DNA of 23,828 bases from Pseudomonadota bacterium (GTDB taxonomy: Bacteria > SAR324 > XYD2-FULL-50-16 > JAHJRI01), in assembly GCA_022360105.1 (NCBI GenBank), contig JAKSDL010000635.1, positions 1 through 23,828 on the forward strand. Direction: 5' to 3'. The translations under genes and the position numbers were made by a program. Position 1 is the first letter of the stretch. The number at the start of each line of letters is the position of its first letter. Below, piece after piece: positions 23,466 through 23,828 of this stretch. Below the pieces are notes generated by a model. The model was not told the origin of the DNA and did no database searches. It saw only the letters and a list, made by a program, of their open reading frames with translations.

Positions 23466-23828
23466 TTAGTGAGCTTCTTGCCAGTTTTCACCTGAGTTGG
23501 CATCGACTACCAGCGGAACTTTCAGGGATACGGAGTTTTCCATTGCTTCAATTGCCATCTTTTTGAATTCATCGCACTGAGTTTCTGGCACTTCAAATAC
23601 CAGTTCATCGTGCACTTGCATGATCATTTTGGCTTTTGGATAGTGTGTCTCTATTTTGTTCTGGATATTGATCATGGCTATCTTGATTAAATCAGCGGCT
23701 GATCCCTGGATTCTGCTGTTAATGGCCACCCGTTCAGCAGCAGTCTTTGCCATTTTGTTTCTGGAATTGATATCCGGTATTAGCCGTCGTCTTCCAAACA
23801 TGGTTTCCACCCAGCCATTTTCAAGACA
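23466..23828 (-). CDS. polA: DNA polymerase I, C-terminal part (runs off the right edge)
   Basis: The last 120 or so residues of DNA polymerase I remain open to the window edge. They begin LENGWVETMFGRRRLIPDI, then AAERVAINSRIQGSAADLIK (O/P-helix region of the polymerase domain) and MQVHDELVFEVPE, which is motif C with the catalytic His-Asp. The C-terminal SGENWQEAH is typical. The enzyme fills gaps and removes RNA primers in repair and replication. The 5' part, including any exonuclease domains, lies outside. A possible hairpin (CCTTTG/CAAAGG) lies between its stop and the mpl repeat array. Confidence 0.97.
   Translation of the reverse strand, partial: CLENGWVETMFGRRRLIPDINSRNKMAKTAAERVAINSRIQGSAADLIKIAMINIQNKIETHYPKAKMIMQVHDELVFEVPETQCDEFKKMAIEAMENSVSLKVPLVVDANSGENWQEAH

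Overview
The window looks like the chromosome of a Gram-negative, AT-leaning bacterium with Proteobacteria-type gene content. Evidence is muropeptide recycling (mpl), a Pseudomonas-like 2-isopropylmalate synthase under a leucine leader-peptide attenuator, an ArgA-type N-acetylglutamate synthase, an RpfG-type HD-GYP regulator and an EPS-associated MarR regulator. The folate-dependent tRNA methyltransferase trmFO argues against enterics. A deltaproteobacterial-grade or SAR324-like lineage is possible, but I cannot fix the taxon from sequence alone.

Left region (1-3633, minus strand). This is the head of an exopolysaccharide/capsule locus: a sigma70-like promoter overlapped by an inverted repeat, a NusG-like (UpxY/RfaH-type) antiterminator, an EPS-associated MarR regulator, a decayed MntA/HepT toxin-antitoxin pair and a UDP-glucuronate 4-epimerase. 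The locus probably continues past the left edge. The HepT toxin has two in-frame stops and has lost the histidine of its RX4HXY motif. Its MntA partner has lost the serine of the nucleotidyltransferase G-S motif.

Signalling island (3634-9696, plus strand). Five response regulators lie in a row with no histidine kinase: REC-LytTR, REC-HD-GYP, REC plus a degenerate GGDEF, and two lone REC proteins. Among them is a small basic protein with a strong promoter and Shine-Dalgarno. A NahK-like sugar kinase ends the run. Together with the divergent EPS locus this suggests a cyclic-di-GMP/phosphorelay module controlling envelope polysaccharide, which is an inference from context.

Housekeeping region (9697-23828). 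Genes are a small membrane protein, dapB (lysine/meso-DAP), an Smr nuclease-like protein, an AT-rich gap with four DnaA-box-like 9-mers, an R3H protein, leuA with a leader peptide (MMTVSLNNLLLLLLPLTR, using all six Leu codons) and attenuator, a charged unknown protein, trmFO, a lytic transglycosylase, an argA-like fusion, tatC, a two-helix membrane protein, an unknown 429-residue protein translationally coupled to mpl, and the 3' end of polA. Envelope functions (dapB, transglycosylase, mpl) recur.

The most unusual items are: a TatC with a roughly 145-residue insertion in its first periplasmic loop, carrying two copies of a CxC-containing repeat; nine tandem copies of a 7-bp unit directly against the mpl start codon (possible phase variation); the all-codon leucine attenuator; and the kinase-less response-regulator array.
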